From NCBI GenBank assembly GCA_021521415.1, contig JAIQDT010004989.1, positions 62,001-126,000 on the forward strand: a stretch of 64,000 nt of DNA. The letters run 5' to 3'. The notes under the pieces were generated by a model. The model was not told the origin of the DNA, did no database searches, and worked only from the letters and a program-made list of their open reading frames with translations. Positions 9,421 to 21,890 of this stretch are shown here, in pieces (position 1 is the first letter of the stretch; each line of letters begins with the position of its first letter). The stretch is from Bidens hawaiensis (Eukaryota; Streptophyta; Magnoliopsida; Asterales; Asteraceae). A program made the translations under genes and the position numbers.

Positions 9421-11816
9421 GAAATCAAATAAATGTTACGAGTGAGGACAAGAAGGACATTTCAAGCCAGACTGTCCAAAAATCAAGAATAAAAGCAATG
9501 GGGGGGGGGGGGCAATAACAATGGAAAACACAACCATGGTGGAAATGGCAACTCCGGTGGAGAAGGAAGAGGAAGGGAATTCGTGATTGGATCAGGTCAG
9601 GCTCTATCCGATTCTTCTACTGTAAATGGTAAATTTATGTTGAATGGGCGTCCTGCCTTAACATTATTTGACACCAGGGCAGATAGAAGTTTTATTTCTA
9701 CCAAGTTTTGCAAACTAATAGAACACAATCCATGAACTCTAGAGTCAAACTATTTAATTGAACTCGCCAATAGGAAAACCGTTGAGGTATCCCAGATTCT
9801 TAAAGAATGCAAATTAGTATTGTCCACTCATACGTGCGACATTGATCTTGTACCAATCGAACTCGGTAGTTTTGATGTGCTCATTGGTATGGATTGGTTG
9901 TCTGTATATCAAGTCAAAGTAGGTTTTCATGATAAGGTAGTTCGTATTCCTGTCGCGTATAGAGAATAACCATTCAAGGAGAAGAGGGCGGTACAACCAT
10001 GGGTGTTATTTCAATGATGAGGGGACCAAAAAGTTGTTACGTAAGGGACACTTATCAGTTTTGGCGCTGGTGTCCAATATGAGGATAGAGAGAAGCGAAT
10101 CGAGGATGTTCCTATCGTCAGGGATTTTCCATAGGTATTTCCTGAAGATGTACCTGGTCTTCTCCGCCTCACAAACAGGTTGAATTTCAGATTGAATTAA
10201 CCCCGGGAGCAATTCCTATTGCTCGCAGCACCTTACCGACTCGCTCTTAATGAGTTTGGAGGAATTGTCGAAACAATTGAAAGACTTGTTAGACAAGGGT
10301 TTTATTCGTCCGAGTTTCATCTCCATGGAGAGCTCCTGTGTTGTTCGTAAAGAAGAATGATGGAACTTTTCGGATGTGGTATCGACAACACGGAGCTTAT
10401 CAAGGTTACGATTAAGAACCGATATCCCTTACCACGTATTGATGATATCATTGACCAATTGCAAGTATCTGGTTATTATAAAAAAAAATGATCTTAGATC
10501 GGTTAATCATCAACTTAGAGTTCGGGAAAAGGACATATTAAAGGACGGCATTTCGCACTCGTTATGGTCACTATGAGTTTGCGGTAATTCCATTTGGGTT
10601 AATAAACGCCCCGACAGTATTCATGGATCTCATGAATTGCATTTGTAAACCGTATCTAGATAAGTTTTTCAATGTGTTTATTGATGATATCTTGATATAC
10701 TCAAAGACTAGGGAGGATCACGAACAACATTTACGGTTTATTTTGGAACTCGTAAGGGAAGAGAAAGTTTTCGCAAAGCTTTCAAATGTGAAATTCGGAT
10801 CCGAGAGGTTTAACTCTTAGGTCATGTGGTGACGCGAAAGGTATTCATGTTGACTCTGCTAACGTTGAGTCCATTAAGGATTGGCCGACCCTAAGAACGC
10901 CGACCGAGATTCACCAATTTCTTGTTTTGGCTGGTTATTCTCGGAGGTTCATTGAAGGATTTTCAAAGATCGCACAACCCCTCACTGCTCTAACCCATAA
11001 AGGCACTACGTACAATTGGGGTGAAGAGCAGGAAGTAGTTTTTCAAACACTTAATCAAAAACTTTGTAGCAAACCGATTCTATATTTGCCAGATGGAGTC
11101 GATGATTTTGTAGTATATTATGACGCTTCCATCAAAGGTCTCTGATGTGTACTTATGCAACACGAGAAATTTATAGCGTATGCTTCTCAACAATTGAAAG
11201 TCCATGAGTGATTATACGACTCGCGATTTGGAATTGGGAACTGTTGTCTTCACACTAAAAATTTGTAGACATTATCTTTACGGAACAAAGTGTACCATCT
11301 ACACTGACCATAAGAGGCTTCAACATATATTCAAGCAGAAAGAGATGAATATGAGGCAAAGGAGATGGGTTGAACTTCTAAATGACTATGAGTTTGCAAT
11401 TAAGTATCATCCGGGAAAAGCTAACGTGGTTGATGACGCTCTATGTCGTTAGGAAAACCTAAAGCCTTGAAGAGTTTGGGCATTGCAGTTAACTATACAT
11501 TCAGGGTTGCCGAAAAGAATTTGGGAGGCTCAGCACGAAGCCTTAAAAGCAGAGAATTTTGATTTCAAGGCTTTGCGTGGAATTAATGGAAAGTCATAAG
11601 TCGAATCCGATGGAATTCAGTATTACAACGGGCGGATTTGGGTACCTCGTTATGGGAATTTGCGTGAATTGGTCATGGATGAGGCACACAAATCTCGGTA
11701 TTTTGTGCACCCAGGTTTAGATAAGATTTTCCATGACTTACGAGAACTTTACTCGTGGCCTGGTATGAAAGAAGAAATTGCTAGCTATGTAGCAAAGTTG
11801 TTGACATGTGCTAAGG
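9421..11816 (+). pseudogene. G1 pol remnant: protease, RT, RNase H, start of integrase
   Basis: In order: a knuckle remnant (about 9440-9480); aspartic protease (about 9600-9960) with LFDTRAD where DTGAD is expected, then GSFDVLIGMDWL; reverse transcriptase (about 10090-10830) with many frameshifts but FIDDIL kept near 10677; RNase H (10927-11452) with VYYDASIKGL and [17 protein letters not shown]; and the integrase N-terminus with HKSRYFVHPG and LLTCAKV. It stops at 11816, where D is inserted, and the rest lies right of the window. It is a dead chromovirus pol. A 13-G run at 9500-9512 lies between the knuckle and protease. Confidence 0.85.
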
Positions 11817-13667
11817 TGATGTGTGTATAATTATGCTCTCACAACTAAGCTTTAAATTTATTAAATGAAAATCCTAACGACTCCACACACAATCGGCAAG
11901 TGTACCGATAACTAATAGAATAGACCTAAGAAAGTCCGAGTGTCGAACACAAGGACACGTGAAAATGTACTTAATACTTAACCCTAACAAGACTCACCTA
12001 AGAATAATATATTTTAAATGATTTTTAGTTATTAACTACTTAACCTAACTTAAATTATCTTAAAAGACTTAAATTAAGAAAACTTGACGAAACTTTGAGA
12101 ATAAAATTTATCAATGGGATAAACGTCTACCTAGGTAAGAATCCTATTGAAGGTATAATAAGCTAATGGATTGTAGAATCTCACAACACCAGTTCCTAAG
12201 GATGACACAACTAAGGTTCACTCAAGAAAGCTAAATCACCTCTCGGTCTCACTAACAAACCCTAACCTACCCTTAATTGATTTTAAGAACAAAACCGGGT
12301 AACGAATTGTTAAAGTGCTCTAATGTCGACTCTTCTCTCGGTCTCACCGACACACTCCCCTAATGGAGACGAATACTACACAACCAAGGATAGAGGAATA
12401 ATTTAGTTTAACTTAAACTAGGTCAACTAATCGCTCACAAACCCAAACCCGACAAGAACCGAACCCGCTCTCGCGCGATCCTAAGCTTAACAAGTAAAAG
12501 CTATGAGACGACCCTACTTCCTATCACCTCTCGGTCTCCAAGAAGGTGCCTACCCGTTGATTTTAACTAATTAATATACCCAACTAAACCCTATGGTTGT
12601 ACACCCCGCAAACAATCTCTAAACACAAAGTAAAGAGTTTAAACAATCTAAAATCAACTAAAACCGATTCAATCAATCAAAGCAAGAAGTAATTGAGTAT
12701 TATTAATCAATTCACAGCCACTAAACACAACCTAATTCAATGTTAAACCAAACTTTTCATTAACAATTCAAGCCATGATGATCAACAATCCATAAAACTT
12801 ACTAAAACCTAACAATATTCATCAAACCTAGGTAGAACTAACAAGTTTAGCTACACATTAATTTTGGACAGCCTATACATCAAAGTAAACATCATATAAC
12901 TCTACATAAACATAAGTAATTCATTCAAGAATCAATCTCAATCAAACACAAGTCAATCTTCAAGTTACTTGCAAAACAATTCAAAGTAAAAGATCAAATC
13001 AACTAGTTAAGTATCTTGAACAAAACACAAAGTTTATAGATGTTTTCTATCAATTTATGGCTAAGATTTATGATGAGAAACGAACCCACGCTGCTGTCCC
13101 GAAACCCTTTACCGTTCTTCTTTTTCCTTTGCTTCAACAGAACCCAAAAAAATATATATTCTTCTCTTAAAATTCTCCCGATCGGAACTTGAGATTGGGT
13201 TTGTGTTTTATGTATTTATTTGTCTTTGATGTTGCTCACGTGAGATTAAAATCCCAGCCACACAAAACAAAAAATAAGCCTTTGTCTCTTCAAAACTAAA
13301 CACAATACTAGCCACACAAATCCAAAGATTACAATCAACTTTTATTCTTCTTCTTGATGCTCCTCCGATCGCAACCAGATTAGGGATGTTAGGGTTTATT
13401 TTTTCTTTTGATTAATATAATAATGCATGTAAGGCTTTGAACTTGTGGGCTTGGGTCGTGCCTTGACTTGTAATATTAAAACTTGACCAAATAAGCACCT
13501 AGAGTCTTCAAATTTAACTCTTTCTTCCATCAACTTTTATAACTTACAAGTAATATTTCTTTGTAAAATTAAGCAAAAACCACCCATAACCTATTATTAA
13601 CTAAACAATTAAGCAATTAAAACATGATAAAACGATACGGAAATTAATTGTGTTTTACAACACATCA
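11817..13667 (-). repeat. D 3' LTR
   Basis: On the minus strand it begins TGATGTGTTG and ends ATTATACACACATCA. The short inverted ends, the adjacent purine tract and the abrupt end of G1 integrase at 11816 set the borders; the partner LTR is not in the window. It contains three CTCTCGGTCTC blocks (about 12240, 12334, 12530). No ORF is supported. Confidence 0.8.
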
Positions 13668-13698
13668 AACATCCCCACACTTAAATCTTTCGTCCCTG
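13668..13698 (-). other. D polypurine tract
   Basis: Minus strand GACGAAAGATTTAAGTGTGG followed by GGATGTT immediately before the LTR, the Athila/Tat-type plus-strand primer. A second similar motif lies at 62861-62897. Confidence 0.75.
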
Positions 13699-14752
13699 AA
13701 AAAGTCTAATGCAGTTGAATCAGAATCGGAAAATACAGTCTTAAAAACATATAGGTAAATTTTTTAAAGCTTAGAAAAACGCAAAAACCACGATCACCGA
13801 TATTGTTATCCACTTAAACCCATGCCTTAATCTTTACCAGGACAAATAAGATCTGACAATAATATTACTCAGTGGTTTACACAATTAAGAACCGCTTATT
13901 TCAGCTTTTACCGGATCAGACCACCCCAAATTGACTTAAACCTCAAAATTAGCAAAATTAAAACTTTTGTTGCTATATTTTTTTCATGAATAGTTAGGAC
14001 GATCAAGGGTATTGTTTATCCACCTAAGCTTAAGCATCAAAGTCTATCAAGCAGGCCATTAGATACGATTAAGGTTCAATTAATTAATAGCTAGTGTTCC
14101 CCACAACATGACATACCCCCGTTATCAAGCAATACCCCGAAACCATCACCATTGGTGAGTATGAAAAATTTCATCTGTAGGGCTTACATGTAGCGTGTCC
14201 CCTTGTGGTCCGTTTCTTAATGGTAATGAGACGCGAGCAAGGGGACCACCACATGGCTAATAGCGTGGATGATCAAGTCTGTAGTGTATTGGACTTTTGT
14301 ACTTTTGTGATCATGTTTAAAGACTTAAAAGGGTTTTGCTCTTTTGGCTTTATTTTAAATATCCACAACCCCCACTTAGGGATTGTGAATACCCAGATGA
14401 AATAGATTACATACAGACCCATGGTCTCCGTACCCGAAGTATCCCATCAATACAAGATTTAAGATTATAAAACCATACGCCAATGAGGTGTAAAACACTA
14501 AACTAGCAGTTTAAGATTTATATCACAGGCTACACGGCATACTCTAACGTAAAACCTACCCAGCATCATATGATAACGTATTCAAATTTTAAAACTCATG
14601 ATATTTCAAATTTTTCATACCAAAATTTGAGTCTTGAGTATGGCCCGACCTTTCATTACTTATCTTCCACGGACAAAACGTTTTACCCACAAAAGATTTC
14701 GGTTTTAACCATTTTATCAAATTTGCCCTTTCATTTTCAAGGTTGATCCTAC
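13699..14752 (-). other. D 3' noncoding region, left part
   Basis: No coding signal on either strand. It is the AT-rich 3' spacer of D, cut at 14752 by COP-A. A loose inverted repeat (GTCCCCTTG near 14190 against CAAGGGGAC near 14240) is present. Confidence 0.6.
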
Positions 14753-15133
14753 TATAAGTTCCGAATCTGGATCACTATAATTATGATTTCAATATAACAA
14801 GTATAGGTGCGGAAATACCTATACTTGGTGATTCAAGAACACGAAATGAACACAAGTAAGTAACACAAGATTGCTTCAAAACACACGTATATTAAGATAC
14901 GTCGGGTGCTTAAGCACTTACAAATACACAAGACTCAAACACCAGTGAAAGAACAACCTTAACCCTATACATTATATCAACTATATATAGGGGAGCCAAC
15001 ACACTAGCCCAAACAAACAAAAGCCCACCGAGAACACTAAGTGGTTCTCGTTTTACATAACAGCCCGTAGCCAAGCCTAATACAAGTTAAACTTAAATAG
15101 ACTAAGTACAAACCAAATAAACAAGGCCCAACA
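14753..15133 (-). repeat. COP-A 3' LTR
   Basis: 381 bp, matching 62319-62696. The expected terminal TGTAAG is TATAAG here. It holds a TATA-like CTATATATAG (14981-14990) and the palindrome CGAGAACACTAAGTGGTTCTCG split as CGAGAAC/GTTCTCG arms. Preceded by CCTAC. Confidence 0.9.
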
Positions 15134-15151
15134 ATCCCCCCCCTTGGTTTG
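15134..15151 (-). other. COP-A polypurine tract
   Basis: Minus strand CAAACCAAGGGGGGGGAT directly before the LTR start TGTTGGGCC. Confidence 0.85.
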
Positions 15152-15282
15152 TAGCTTTGTCTTTAATCATGCTCCATGTAATCAATGTCTGCTTCTTTCA
15201 AAGAACCTGCCCAAAACCTTGCAATCTGATAATTGAGGCTACCATACCGGTGAATTCTTTAGCAGCCATTTAAAAAATTGGA

Positions 15283-15516
15283 TCAGCAATTAACTGGAAA
15301 GAACTGAGCGTCTTGATGTCCCTTTCTCCCAACTTTAATAAGTCTTGGATCGACGAATCGGTACTGACCCTTTCCTTTCACCAACTTAATAACAACAGTG
15401 GCAGTGCCGCTATCATATATCCAAAATCCCATGTTGTCCAATGTGCCATCTAGAATCTTTTCAGTAACAGGAATGTGAGTAGCCTTGTTCGCAGCTGGCC
15501 ACATGACGTTAACCAT
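15283..15516 (-). pseudogene. COP-A ORF3, C-terminal fragment
   Basis: A 77-codon open stretch just before the 3' LTR, in a different frame from the main ORF3 block. It contains NMGFWIYDSG and QYRFVDPRLIKV. The end of the COP-B ORF3 (about 56600-56680) has MGLFWG, then FHNEDLMDI, in a comparable place. The similarity is short, so shared ancestry is tentative. At least one frameshift separates it from 16049-17683. Confidence 0.45.
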
Positions 15517-16048
15517 TGTTTTTTCCAGTCCTCGGATCCTGGACTCCCTTGGCTTTATTTAGAAAAGACTCTGCAGTTATCATGTTCGGAAAGCCTCAAT
15601 CAACCTCACGTCTAAGAAAATTCCAGAAGTCTTATACCATGTTTGTCATTTGTTGGATTGGTGAACGAAGAATTTATTAGATCACTCAAATCCACTTTAG
15701 TCCAGGAACCAAAAATCTTTTAACTTCTTATAATATTCGGTGGCTCCTGACTTCCTCTTCACCCACCACAAATTCTTATCCGCATCAAAACCCCACGACA
15801 GAACTCCCGATCGATCACTGTATTTATCATTAAAACCATTAAGAAAAGTAAGAACAAACCTGTCTGGATGATCCGATGATTCAACATTCTAATTTGAGTT
15901 CTTCATCACCAGCAGTTTCTTCTTTCCTTTTTCAAGCAATTTCTTCTGAATTCTGTCTCATGAATGTTGTCAGCTGGACGAATAGAAGAGTCTTTGCCTT
16001 GATCAACAGTGGGAGTTTGATGTATCACATCGTCATTGCTTTTTAAAC

Positions 16049-17683
16049 TTATCTCCAAATTTTTGAAATTATTTTTTGTTGAAGATCAAGATACATTGCT
16101 GTTAAGCCTCCCATACCAGACTGCAACTCTATAATCTTGGAATCCTTGTTAGAGTTGCTTGCTTCAAGTTCCTGAATACGAACATCTTTAACTACCGAAT
16201 CTCGTTCGAGTTCAAAGACTCGACGTTGCAGTGCATGAACGTCTACGAGAGCATTCTCAAGAACCACACCTTTACCCTTGTTCTGAAAATAACTCTCTTG
16301 CATGGCAAGGATTTGGGCAACCTTTCTTGATGTACCTGGGCTTGACTGACCTTGAACGGCTAGGCCAGATGAACCAGAGGGTATATCTGTAGTGTCGGTG
16401 TATGGAATGTTTGTCTCGAAGTCAAATTCACTAAAAAAATCACTGGACAACAGATCTTGAAATGATGGCTCTGCAGTAGATGTATCTGGTTCAGCTTGTG
16501 TTTCTGGAGCATGTGACTCTGGTTAAGCAATTTGTTGTTGTGGGCTGTTGGTTGTTGTTTGTGTTGGTATTACGGTTGCTGTTTCGACTTCACTATCCAA
16601 CTCGCTAGATCTCGGATCAACCCTTTTTAGTTTGCGATGGATAAGATCTGCAGTTGGTTCTTCACTCACGTCTACCTCAATGTTTACAGTAACTGTCTGA
16701 GGAGGTTTCAGCGCAGTTGACTGAAATAAAGCTTTGGCAGCTTCAAGAGCACTTAATTTTTCAGAATCAGAAAGAGTGTCTGTCTGATGGTGTTCTTCTT
16801 CATCATCTTCGTCATCAGAAATTTCAAACGTTGCAGCACGTGGTTGAGCTGGTGCCACGTGCTCATCAGCAACCTGAGCTATGACAGGCTCAACTTCAGT
16901 CTCAGCAAATCGTCCGAACTTTAACAGAGCATGTAAGCCCCGATATACCACCTTGGCCCCCTTTCGGGATTGTTTCATCAACCCAAAGGTGTTGGGTCCC
17001 ATTTATTTCATATCCAAAGAATCAACAGATCTTACCAGATTAGGGTAATCAGAATCCAAAATCATCTGCCAAAATCTTGGATACATGAGGAACATCTCCT
17101 TCTTCTTCTCCTTAAAATTTCTCATCATTTCATTGAAAACAAACTTTGAATAATTGTAATTCCAATCCATGATCAGAGCAGCGATGGCAGACATTTGGGT
17201 GTGGCTGAATTCGTCTGAACCTCCCTTCCTCCCCGTGATACATGTAAAGAAAGTGTGTAGTAGGTATCTCCAATACGGGTGATATAACTTCTTGATTGCT
17301 AGAGGATAGGTGCCTTCATAACCCATTCTAGTGAGAACCTCAGTAACTTCAGCAGCAGAATACTCTGTCGGGTAATCAGATTGATCCCCAAACATAAGAA
17401 TTTCTCTAATAATGGCCTCTGTGACAATAACTGGCATCTTTTGTACTTTGGAATCTATAGACATGACTCCATCTGGCCCTCGTGGATTGATTGACGCATT
17501 GTTCCAGAAATCAATGACCATCTTATTGCATATTACAAGATTTTCTCGTAGTGCATGAGATATCCTGCACGTGTTGAGACCAACAATCATGGACTTGAAT
17601 TCCTTTTGAGCCAGTGGTGGATCATCCAGATGTCTAGCTATATTGTGTGTATCAACAAACTTTAAAGGATTTTGATCGGCCAT
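16049..17683 (-). pseudogene. COP-A ORF3: third ORF, in-frame stops
   Basis: A single frame of about 545 codons starts at ATG 17683 and is interrupted by TAA at 17005-17003 and 16525-16523. The N-terminal 225 residues form a compact-looking domain with KFVDTHNIARHL, VIVTEAIIREIL, TRMGYEG, YNYSKFVFNEMMRN and FLMYPRFWQMIL. An acidic Ser/Thr-rich stretch and a coiled-coil-like tail follow (LQRRVFELERDSVV). The first domain is homologous to the start of COP-B ORF3 (51737 on), and both sit between RNase H and the 3' LTR. I recognise it as a protein repeated in Asteraceae genomes under unrelated automatic names. An env-like role is possible by position only; I see no signal peptide or membrane segment in the first domain. 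A candidate splice acceptor (TTTAGTGCAG) ends 2 nt before the ATG. Confidence 0.75.
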
Positions 17684-19637
17684 TTCTGCACTAAACGTAT
17701 TAAGTTAGATAAATATATAGATTAATTTGATAGTATTAAAAATGGTTCATGACAAAAAGAGATTTGGGCCAGAAGACGGAAACAGCCCAAAGAGAACTCA
17801 TATGAGAGCCCAAAAATGCATCAAGTACACAACACAGTGTAGATTTGGACCCAAACAGTGAGAGTTCAGCCCATCTGAAGAGATCTCGGTCAAACAAGGT
17901 GAGTTCTCGGTCAACGAATAAGTTTTCGGTCAACGGAAGTCAATGAAGTCAACCAAGAACTGGGGTTCTCGGTCAACATTTAACCGAGAACGAGGGTTCT
18001 CTGTCAAGACTTGACCGAGAACGTGAGTTTTCTGTCAAGACGGGGGGTCCTCGGTCAACAAAAGTCAACCGAGAACTCCTTGACAGCTTGGGAAAGAGAA
18101 ACCCTTGGGTTCCTCCTTGGGAAACGTGTAATCATCTTCAAACCACCGAGATCTCCATAGGACCTCCATTAAACCTGCTATTAGTCAATAATAATCAACC
18201 AAAAACACTTGATTAACCCCTAAGATGTCCATCAAAACCCTTAAATACTCATGAATCCACTGTTAATTCATCAAATTATTCACGAAATCAGTTCATGGCA
18301 ATCATCAAATAAGCCTCTGTCTGTACATAGATCTCATAAGACCTTGTCCAATACGTTTTAATCAAATAAGAACACTCTGAATGATGATTAGTGATGATGG
18401 TTTTGATTTCCGCTAAGAAGCTTGAGAGAGATAAAGGTTTTTCATTTTGTGAAAAAAATTAAAGTGATAATTAAAAAAAACCTTAATACTACTTATATTA
18501 TAACATAACGGGCCGAGGACACTAAATGGACTCAAACCAGTGAATAGCCCAAGTAAAATATGTCCAAGCAGACAAAAGACCCAAAAGTTTTTCAAAGCCC
18601 AATTTCAAAAGCAAGCTCAGTTTACACAGACGTTTTGAGGAGAGTAATTTCGAGAAAGAAAGAAAAAAATAAAATAAACACGACAAAACAAAATAAAGTT
18701 AACCTAGAACAAGAAAAATATCCACATTAAAATACACAATAACTCCCTTGAATTTAAAAAGTCGGGATCAAATTTCAGTTTTTAGTAAAACGCCGCCCTT
18801 TTATGAAAAGATCCGAACATGGAATCATATCGTTTAAGAGGCTATCACTAGGATTCATGTTCAGCATTTTTATGACATAAAGAGACAGGTTGATAGCAGG
18901 TATACCATACTAAGCATGACTTTCATTGCATCAGTGATATGATTAAGGTTCGGTTCCGCATAAAGCTTAGATGGACATCACTCATGGACCTGTGATGCCT
19001 CCTATCTCTTTTCAAAGCGTATTTGGCTTTCCCCAAATCACCTCAATTTGACTCCAATCCCCTAGTGCTTGATCAAAAGATTTTATATCAACGCAAATTT
19101 TAGGCTTTAAGGTTGAACGTTGGACATAGCACCAGTAAACTGACAAGCCTTTCATTCGAGACATGACAAGACTTACTTGTATGCCCCCATCTCTGTAGTT
19201 CTAGTTTAACCCTTTAAGCCTCTCAAAATAATTTTAATGGATTAGAATAAACTCAAATATATATATTTTTAATAATAATAATAATAATAGCATAACAATA
19301 CAATATTTTTGGTGATCAAGACACTAACGGGCTCGTGTATGACTGGGTAATTGCTTTTCTGCCTATCATTCGGAGAGATGTATCTAGAGACATGCACATG
19401 TCTTCAAAATGACTCTCCACATTACGTTTAGCAAATTTAGTTTATATCACTTCAACTTTTACGCATCATGGAAAGCTACCATACAATATCAATGTTCTGT
19501 TCTAGAGCCTTTTAAGCTTAATAACTTCACCCGTTAAGCACACAAAAACAATTTATCTATCACATTCAAAAGGTTGGATCAATTTTTATTTGAAAATATT
19601 TTGAAACTTCTAAAAAGCTTTTAACTGAATAAGAATA
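17684..19637 (-). other. COP-A spacer between RNase H and ORF3
   Basis: About 1.95 kb without credible genes, cut at 19637 by CHR-E and continued at 28443. At about 17880-18090 it holds a cluster of CTCGGTCAAC / TTGACCGAGAAC units related to the leader array at 61775-62050. The ORF at 18413-18595 is not supported. Confidence 0.65.
17880..18090. repeat. CTCGGTCAAC repeat cluster upstream of COP-A ORF3
   Basis: Several irregularly spaced copies of TTCTCGGTCAAC and its reverse complement, both orientations mixed. The motif recurs in the gag leader (61775-62050), and its GAGAAC core recurs in the LTR palindrome of the same element. Confidence 0.7.
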
Positions 19638-19713
19638 TGTGACACCCGGTAATTTCCCCAATCCCATAAACCAAGTAATCAACCTAATTATTAGGTGACT
19701 GTGAATATATTAC

Positions 19714-19880
19714 GCGCCGTGCTATGATCAGCGCGGGCATATGTTATATGCGCCATGCGCGGATGCGATGCGCGCCATGTTATGATCAGCGCGGGCATAT
19801 GTTATATGCGCCATGCGCGGATGCGATGCGCGCCATGTTATGATCAGCGCGGGCATATGTTATATGCGCCACGCGCACAG
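19714..19880 (+). repeat. 58-bp tandem repeat, 3 units, CHR-E 5' LTR
   Basis: TATGATCAGCGCGGGCATATG recurs at a spacing of exactly 58 bp (from 19723, 19781 and 19839). Units are rich in CpG and internal palindromes such as GCATATGTTATATGC. The 3' LTR has four units. Confidence 0.92.
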
Positions 19881-20595
19881 GTTTTTGTTGTGTTTTCATG
19901 ACAACTTAATTTTATGTCGTTTCTGTCTAATGGGTTGCATACCTCTTCAATGATCCATAAGTAAAACAATGTTCAAGCAATATCCTAATTTCCTAATTAA
20001 AACCCAAATTATTTATGCGCGTGAGGAAAAAGGGAACTAACCTCCCCGCATGGCGGGAACATTGAGAGCTAGTTTGTTTGAAGCTCCAAGATGGAATTGA
20101 CTTCAACATAACTGATCACTATGTTGAAATACCAAGACCTCATGGAGAATCTACAAATGAAACTCAACGTCCCTGACTATGAGAAAGTTACGCACCCACA
20201 ACGTTCAAAGAAATGGCCTTCACGCAGAAGGCTATACGCGCAAGGCTACACGCACAAAACACTTAGTCTATTCTTCAGATGTAAGGGGATTACCCCCGCC
20301 CAGAAAGAACCAGTTGCGTGTTTCAGAGATTTTTTACCTTTTGACTGCACACTGACAACAGTACCAGGAAAAGTATACTGTAACACGAAATGTCAGCTGT
20401 CAGCCGCACCTACTCTCACCAACCACAGTCCTGCATGTACTGTCAAATCCATCAGAATCTTCATAACCACTCCCTAGGACCATCACCCCCATCCCTAAAT
20501 AAATAATAATAAACCCCATACCTTGTCATCATTACACCCAATATGATAAGATTTCAATCCCCTAAATCAAGGGATTGTGTTCCCTTGAATTTGCC

Positions 20596-20603
20596 TATAA
20601 ATA
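20596..20603 (+). promoter_or_regulatory. CHR-E LTR TATA box
   Basis: TATAAATA in a plant-like context, repeated at 27387-27394 in the 3' LTR, with a CT-rich stretch downstream. Likely core promoter for the genomic RNA. Confidence 0.6.
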
Positions 20604-21654
20604 AGTATCAATCCATGAATAAAAATATCACACAAACACACTTCAAACTCTTCTCTTGAACCTGTAATTCTGCACTAACCATCTCCTGAGCATCGGTTTC
20701 CAGTTCCGTTTCCATCGCTAGACTTCCAATTTCGAGGCTAACATCAGGAAACCCGAATCTCGTTTAATCTCTCTCTAAACCATCACTTAACAAGAATCAC
20801 ATGTGAGTCTCACAGCCCCTATTTTCACTGTTTTTAAACTGTTTTCGGGGCAAGGGACACGTGTTTAAATTATGTTTTATCATGGTATATTTACAAGCAA
20901 TGCAAACGATTATCTGTTCATGGTGTTTATCTTGGTTTTCAATGTGAGTGCGCAAGAACAAGAAAGTGATCACTTCGTCAATGGAACTCTAAGGGTAGGG
21001 ACTACTGTGTTTGATCAACCCAGTCGTAGGGGTCGCACCTCTTTGCATAGACGAGTGCCTAGTATGGTCATGGGGTAGTACTACTGGTTGTAAAGCCCGC
21101 TCGTAGGGGTCGCACCTCTTTGCATGGACGAGCGCCTAGTTTTCCGAGCACAACGTCCGCGCGTAACCCGCGGGACGGCTTTATCAAGCATATGTTTTAA
21201 TGATGTTATCAGAAAAATGTTTCAATATGGTTTTATCAAGGATATGATGCAATACGATTTATCAAGTCACCAAAACTTGTGAACTCACTCAGTTTATACT
21301 GATTCAAATGTTTTTACGTGTCTTCCAGGTGATAATTAGTAGCGCAAGGAGTCACACATAGAGCACTTCACGCAGAACATCTATAAAAATGGTTTTTGGA
21401 AGATTTTAGTTCTATCCCTTCCACACGCGTGGTTGTTCCCGCCGTGTAAGGGGATATGGCGCGGAAATCTTTAACGTTTTTCATATGTGGATGTTTTTAT
21501 ATGTAATTCTAAACAATGTAATGTATTTTGTACTAGACATTTCATGCGCAATGGAAAAATTTATTTGAATGTTTGCAATGACCCGTGCTTGATTATTAAT
21601 TCCCACTCGCGCGCACCCGGCTGTTTCCGCCGTTTAGGGCCGGGTGTGACAGAT

Positions 21655-21666
21655 TGGTATCAGAGC
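21655..21666 (+). other. CHR-E primer-binding site
   Basis: TGGTATCAGAGC three bases after the LTR; 12 bases match initiator Met tRNA, after which the match ends (ACTGG in place of CA). Confidence 0.92.
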
Positions 21667-21890
21667 ACTGGTTATAGCGAACTAGGAAAGAAGTTTTAAC
21701 CTAGACTATAACCGTAGGGGAATCGCATGAAATATTTTGCAAAGAAAATATTTTCAAAAGAAAAACCACACACACACTTAGGAACACGGGTCACACAATG
21801 TCTAGTGAACACTAAGGATAAGAACATTATGTGCTCAGGGTACATGCGCTAAGTTTGATATATTTTCGTTCTCTTTTAAGAAAAACGAGA

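Larger units (their letters stand above)
19638..21651 (+). repeat. CHR-E 5' LTR (2014 bp)
   Basis: Starts TGTGACACCC and ends GGGTGTGACA. It carries three 58-bp GC-rich units (19714-19880), a TATA box at 20596-20603 and two copies of a TCGTAGGGGTCGCACCTC block (about 21025 and 21103). A 118-codon ORF (20121-20477) is open in both LTRs but looks accidental. Confidence 0.95.

Noticed and set aside
14165..14405. Inverted repeat in the D 3' region as a transposon
   Set aside because: Only short matching blocks (ATTTCATCTG, GTCCCCTTG), no ends or target duplication.
20121..20477. 118-codon ORF in the CHR-E LTR, repeated at 26912-27268
   Set aside because: It is open in both LTRs with one amino-acid change, but the LTRs are about 99% identical anyway, so this shows only recent insertion. 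It lies upstream of the TATA box and has no recognisable domain.
20872..21078. 68-codon ORF in the CHR-E LTR (also 27663-27869)
   Set aside because: Short, within LTR, identical because the LTRs are young; no support.
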